A DNA stretch of 44,732 nt from Candidatus Amulumruptor caecigallinarius (GTDB lineage: Bacteria; Bacteroidota; Bacteroidia; Bacteroidales; Muribaculaceae): NCBI GenBank assembly GCA_023665605.1, contig JAMPDP010000008.1, positions 1 through 44,732 on the forward strand, in the 5' to 3' direction. Under the pieces are notes generated by a model that made no database searches, had not been told where the DNA came from, and saw only the letters and a list, made by a program, of their open reading frames with translations. How positions within the stretch are numbered: position 1 is the first letter of the stretch; every line of letters starts with the position of its first letter. This document shows positions 44,387-44,732 of the stretch, in pieces. Position numbers and translations under genes: made by a program.

Positions 44387-44732
44387 TTAGCGGTAGTCGG
44401 CGAAGCGGGACTGGAGCTTTTTGCGGGCAAAGAAGATGCGGCTCTTTACGGTGCCGAGGGGTACGCCGACCTTTTCGGCGATTTCGTTGTATTTGTAGCC
44501 GGCTACGTGCATGGAGAAGGGTATGCGGTAGTCCTCGGGGAGGTCTTCGATGGCTGAGGTAATCTCGCCGGCGCAGAATGAGCCTTCGGGTGACGAGATG
44601 CCGCTGTCCTGAGAGAGGTTGAGGTGGTAGAGGTCTTCGGTGGTGTCAATGATGGTGGCACTGCGGACTACGCGGCGGTAGTTGTTGATGAAGATGTTGC
44701 GCATGATGGTGAACACCCATCCCTTGAAGTTG
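44387..44732 (-). CDS. ECF-type RNA polymerase sigma factor (partial, 5' end outside the window)
   Basis: The C-terminal part of a sigma-70 family ECF factor; the frame runs off the window end, where it reads NFKGWVFTIMRNIFINNYRR, the end of region 2. After a variable linker comes region 4: LPEDYRIPFSMHVAGYKYNE, IAEKVGVPLGTVKSRIFFAR, ending KKLQSRFADYR. Region 4 binds the -35 element and fits the Bacteroidales ECF group with the 'G.K..EIA......GTVKSRI..AR' pattern. The regulon is unknown and any anti-sigma gene is not visible in the window. Confidence 0.92.
   Translation of the reverse strand, partial: NFKGWVFTIMRNIFINNYRRVVRSATIIDTTEDLYHLNLSQDSGISSPEGSFCAGEITSAIEDLPEDYRIPFSMHVAGYKYNEIAEKVGVPLGTVKSRIFFARKKLQSRFADYR

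Overview
The window reads as chromosomal DNA of a Bacteroidota bacterium, most likely order Bacteroidales and plausibly a Muribaculaceae-like gut lineage. The reasons are: promoter -7 boxes of the Bacteroidota form TAnnTTTG in front of many genes, usually without Shine-Dalgarno sequences; family-typical genes (DUF4421, DUF2027-Smr, DUF1460, BspA-like leucine-rich-repeat protein, lipoprotein BamA/TamA homologue, pdxJ-exbB-exbD-tonB order); and a GC-rich background. Placement to family is inference; no rRNA is present.

Layout. 1-3.2 kb: a ThiE-like protein, an NSS-family sodium symporter, a small proline-rich membrane protein and tRNA-Asp with its terminator. 3.4-8.7 kb: alaS, a RIC/hemerythrin-LuxR fusion regulator, a nucleoside phosphorylase and an LEA-like alanine-rich protein. 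8.7-9.9 kb: a gene-free 1.17 kb with two repeat clusters around a probable minus-strand structured RNA. 9.9-14.1 kb: the proline operon proC-proB-proA and a membrane acyltransferase. 14.1-15.2 kb: repeats and a HepT-MntA toxin-antitoxin pair. 15.3-20.3 kb (minus): EFR1-type flavodoxin/ferredoxin, DUF2027-Smr protein, uvrA. 20.4-27.8 kb: tamB plus a BamA/TamA-like partner. 27.8-31.4 kb: DUF1460 amidase-like protein, GtrA-like protein, DUF695 protein, DUF4421 protein. 31.4-33.4 kb (minus): YgjP-like metalloprotease, nadK, ACT-only protein. 33.6-36.4 kb: pdxJ, exbB, exbD, tonB. 36.4-38.7 kb: an AT-rich BspA-like gene that looks inserted at the 3' end of tonB. 39.1-41.0 kb (minus): parA and parB in unusual order. 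41.1-44.2 kb: membrane-anchored pseudokinase, GNAT protein, cytidine deaminase, second GNAT. 44.4 kb to the end (minus): an ECF sigma factor cut by the window edge.

Most genes are ordinary housekeeping. The unusual layer lies between them. A family of modular inverted-repeat elements occurs in at least nine places: they share ends of the type GGTTTTGCAACA and carry interchangeable hairpin cores (GGATGCACC/GGTGCATCC, GGCGTCC/GGACGCC, or GGGACGC-type). They sit only between genes and account for many false short ORFs. Other notable points are the BspA gene bracketed by a 24-base direct repeat of the tonB 3' end, the minus-strand RNA candidate, the 31-base palindrome between parA and parB, the pseudokinase lacking its catalytic aspartate, the RIC-LuxR fusion, and a change in strand composition between the first 3 kb and the region after 9.8 kb. 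All identifications rest on reading motifs by eye; no search was run.
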